In this document: positions 63,149 to 64,000 of the stretch, in pieces | How the letters are laid out: each line of letters starts with the position of its first letter | Numbering within the stretch: the stretch's first letter is position 1 | Assembly (NCBI RefSeq): GCF_012275575.1 | Contig: NZ_NPIH01000136.1 | Location: forward strand, 1 to 64,000 | DNA: 64,000 nucleotides | Origin: Paraburkholderia sp. SG-MS1 | Lineage (GTDB): Bacteria > Pseudomonadota > Gammaproteobacteria > Burkholderiales > Burkholderiaceae | Direction of reading: 5' to 3' | Position numbers and translations under genes: made by a program | Notes under the pieces: model-generated | Database searches by the model: none | What the model was told of the DNA's origin: nothing | What the model saw: the letters and a program-made list of their open reading frames with translations, nothing else

Positions 63149-64000
63149 TCAGGTGTTCACGAGAAACCGGCGCGAACCCGGTTTTGTGATGGCGTACTGC
63201 GCGGCAAGCGCGGGGTGGTCGGCCAGCAGCCGTTGCAGATCGATGGCAGCGCCGTCCCGGCTCCGTCTGAACGACACCGCACCCGTCTCGAACTCGGCCC
63301 GGTCGGCCTCGCCCATCGCCTGCTGGATGGTCTGCTTCAGCTTCGATTCGACGACCTGCCGGTTCTCGATCTCGGCGCGCACGGCGACCAGATCGGAGAA
63401 CGTGGCCGAGAGCGACCTGTCGCCCGTGAAATCGACCGTGCCGCCTGCGCCCGGATACAGGCAGCGCAGCGCGCGATCCGCCGAGTCCGAGCCGTCGGCG
63501 GGCGGCGGCGTACCGGTTTCGACGTGACGCCAGAAGGCCGCTTCGAGTTCGATCAGCCGTGCGATCAGTGCGTCGTCGCGCATCACCCGATGCACTTCGA
63601 GCTTCTGGCCGCAAAGCAGCACGGCTACATCGGCCGCCTGTCTGCCCGTGACCGCGAGCTGGTGCTGGACCTGCAATTGCACGTACTCGGGCACACCGTC
63701 ACGCCAGAGTCGCGCGCCGAACTCGCCCGCCGTCTTGCATTCGAGAAGTTGCACGTCGCAGTTCCCCACGACTTCACGATCGATATTGGCGAGCATGAAC
63801 GGTATCGTCGGATGCTGGAGCACGGCATTGACCTTCCGTATGCGGTGGCCGGTTTGACGGGTGTAGGACGCGGCAACGATGGGCTCGAGCAGCGTGCCCC
63901 AGTACACGGGCTCGGTCGTATCGTTCGCGTCGGGCTTCGGCAGGTTCGCATCGAGGCCCACTTTGATCATCCACAGTTCGATCGGGCTCATGTACGGCGA
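63149..64000 (-). CDS. YqaJ-type (lambda exonuclease-like) recombinase, partial at right edge
   Basis: About 284 codons visible; the 5' end lies beyond base 64000, and the visible N-terminal SPYMSPIELWMIKVGLDAN is an internal part of the family, which usually begins with a GGSDVAAILG segment upstream. Nuclease motifs include YWGTLLEPIVAASY, FMLANIDREVV (metal Asp) and LLECKTAGEFGARLW (E-x-K catalytic pair). The helical C-terminus follows. It would chew one DNA strand to create 3' single strands for recombination, working with the protein encoded next. Partial at the window edge. Confidence 0.8.
   Translation of the reverse strand, partial: SPYMSPIELWMIKVGLDANLPKPDANDTTEPVYWGTLLEPIVAASYTRQTGHRIRKVNAVLQHPTIPFMLANIDREVVGNCDVQLLECKTAGEFGARLWRDGVPEYVQLQVQHQLAVTGRQAADVAVLLCGQKLEVHRVMRDDALIARLIELEAAFWRHVETGTPPPADGSDSADRALRCLYPGAGGTVDFTGDRSLSATFSDLVAVRAEIENRQVVESKLKQTIQQAMGEADRAEFETGAVSFRRSRDGAAIDLQRLLADHPALAAQYAITKPGSRRFLVNT

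Overview
The window is GC-rich with dense operons. Its gene complement (Fpr, Burkholderia-type H-NS, HiPIP, a DUF4148 remnant, a YtfQ-type sugar importer with LacI regulator) suggests a member of the Burkholderiaceae, most likely Paraburkholderia or Burkholderia. That assignment is an inference from gene content and base composition, not a database result.

Bases 1-33250 look like ordinary chromosome. In order they carry: a NarL-type sensor kinase cut by the left edge; ferredoxin-NADP reductase; a galactofuranose-type ABC importer operon with its LacI regulator and a divergent aldose epimerase, probably tied together by a repeated operator motif (ACTAATAATAT, three copies); an EEP-family phosphodiesterase; an AAA ATPase; an LhgO-type oxidase; a HiPIP; an amidase; a dienelactone hydrolase; nitronate monooxygenase; a LivK-type binding protein with a structured leader; an MFS transporter; a HugZ-like flavoprotein; H-NS; a CDF metal exporter; an Lrp regulator; an exonuclease/MBL pair; RlpA; and the conserved rsmI | yraN-diaA-dolP cluster followed by a small cytochrome c. 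Three gene remnants are interspersed (DUF4148, MFS fragment, cupin-like fragment).

A tRNA-Ala(CGC) at 33180-33255 marks the start of mobile DNA. Directly downstream is a P4-type tyrosine integrase, then a satellite-like module (unknown gene, AlpA regulator, large replication-region protein, membrane protein, HUH/Gp2-like protein) ending in a strong terminator near 40370. About 1.1 kb of gene-free, AT-richer DNA follows. From 60.6 kb to the right edge there is a plasmid/ICE-like module on the minus strand (YqaJ-type exonuclease, 'hydrolase or metal-binding' family protein, and a second copy of the same membrane protein family). No right attachment site was found, so the island probably continues beyond the window.

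Between them (41.4-59.9 kb) is the most interesting segment: an apparently coherent conflict/defence locus. On the minus strand is a 1267-residue RecD-like helicase with a C-terminal PD-(D/E)XK-like nuclease. Divergently, a small protein is translationally coupled to a CARF-like/sigma-54 AAA+/Fis activator. Behind a candidate -24/-12 promoter there follow DUF4258, vWA (TerY-like), PP2C phosphatase, protein kinase with zinc ribbon, UPF1/Dna2-like helicase, a protein with a HEPN-like RNKVGGH motif, a coiled-coil McrB-like AAA ATPase, and a DUF2357-like protein with a C-terminal zinc ribbon. Several adjacent genes overlap or abut. The arrangement suggests a normally silent, ligand-induced, phosphorylation-controlled nucleic-acid restriction system; this function is inferred.
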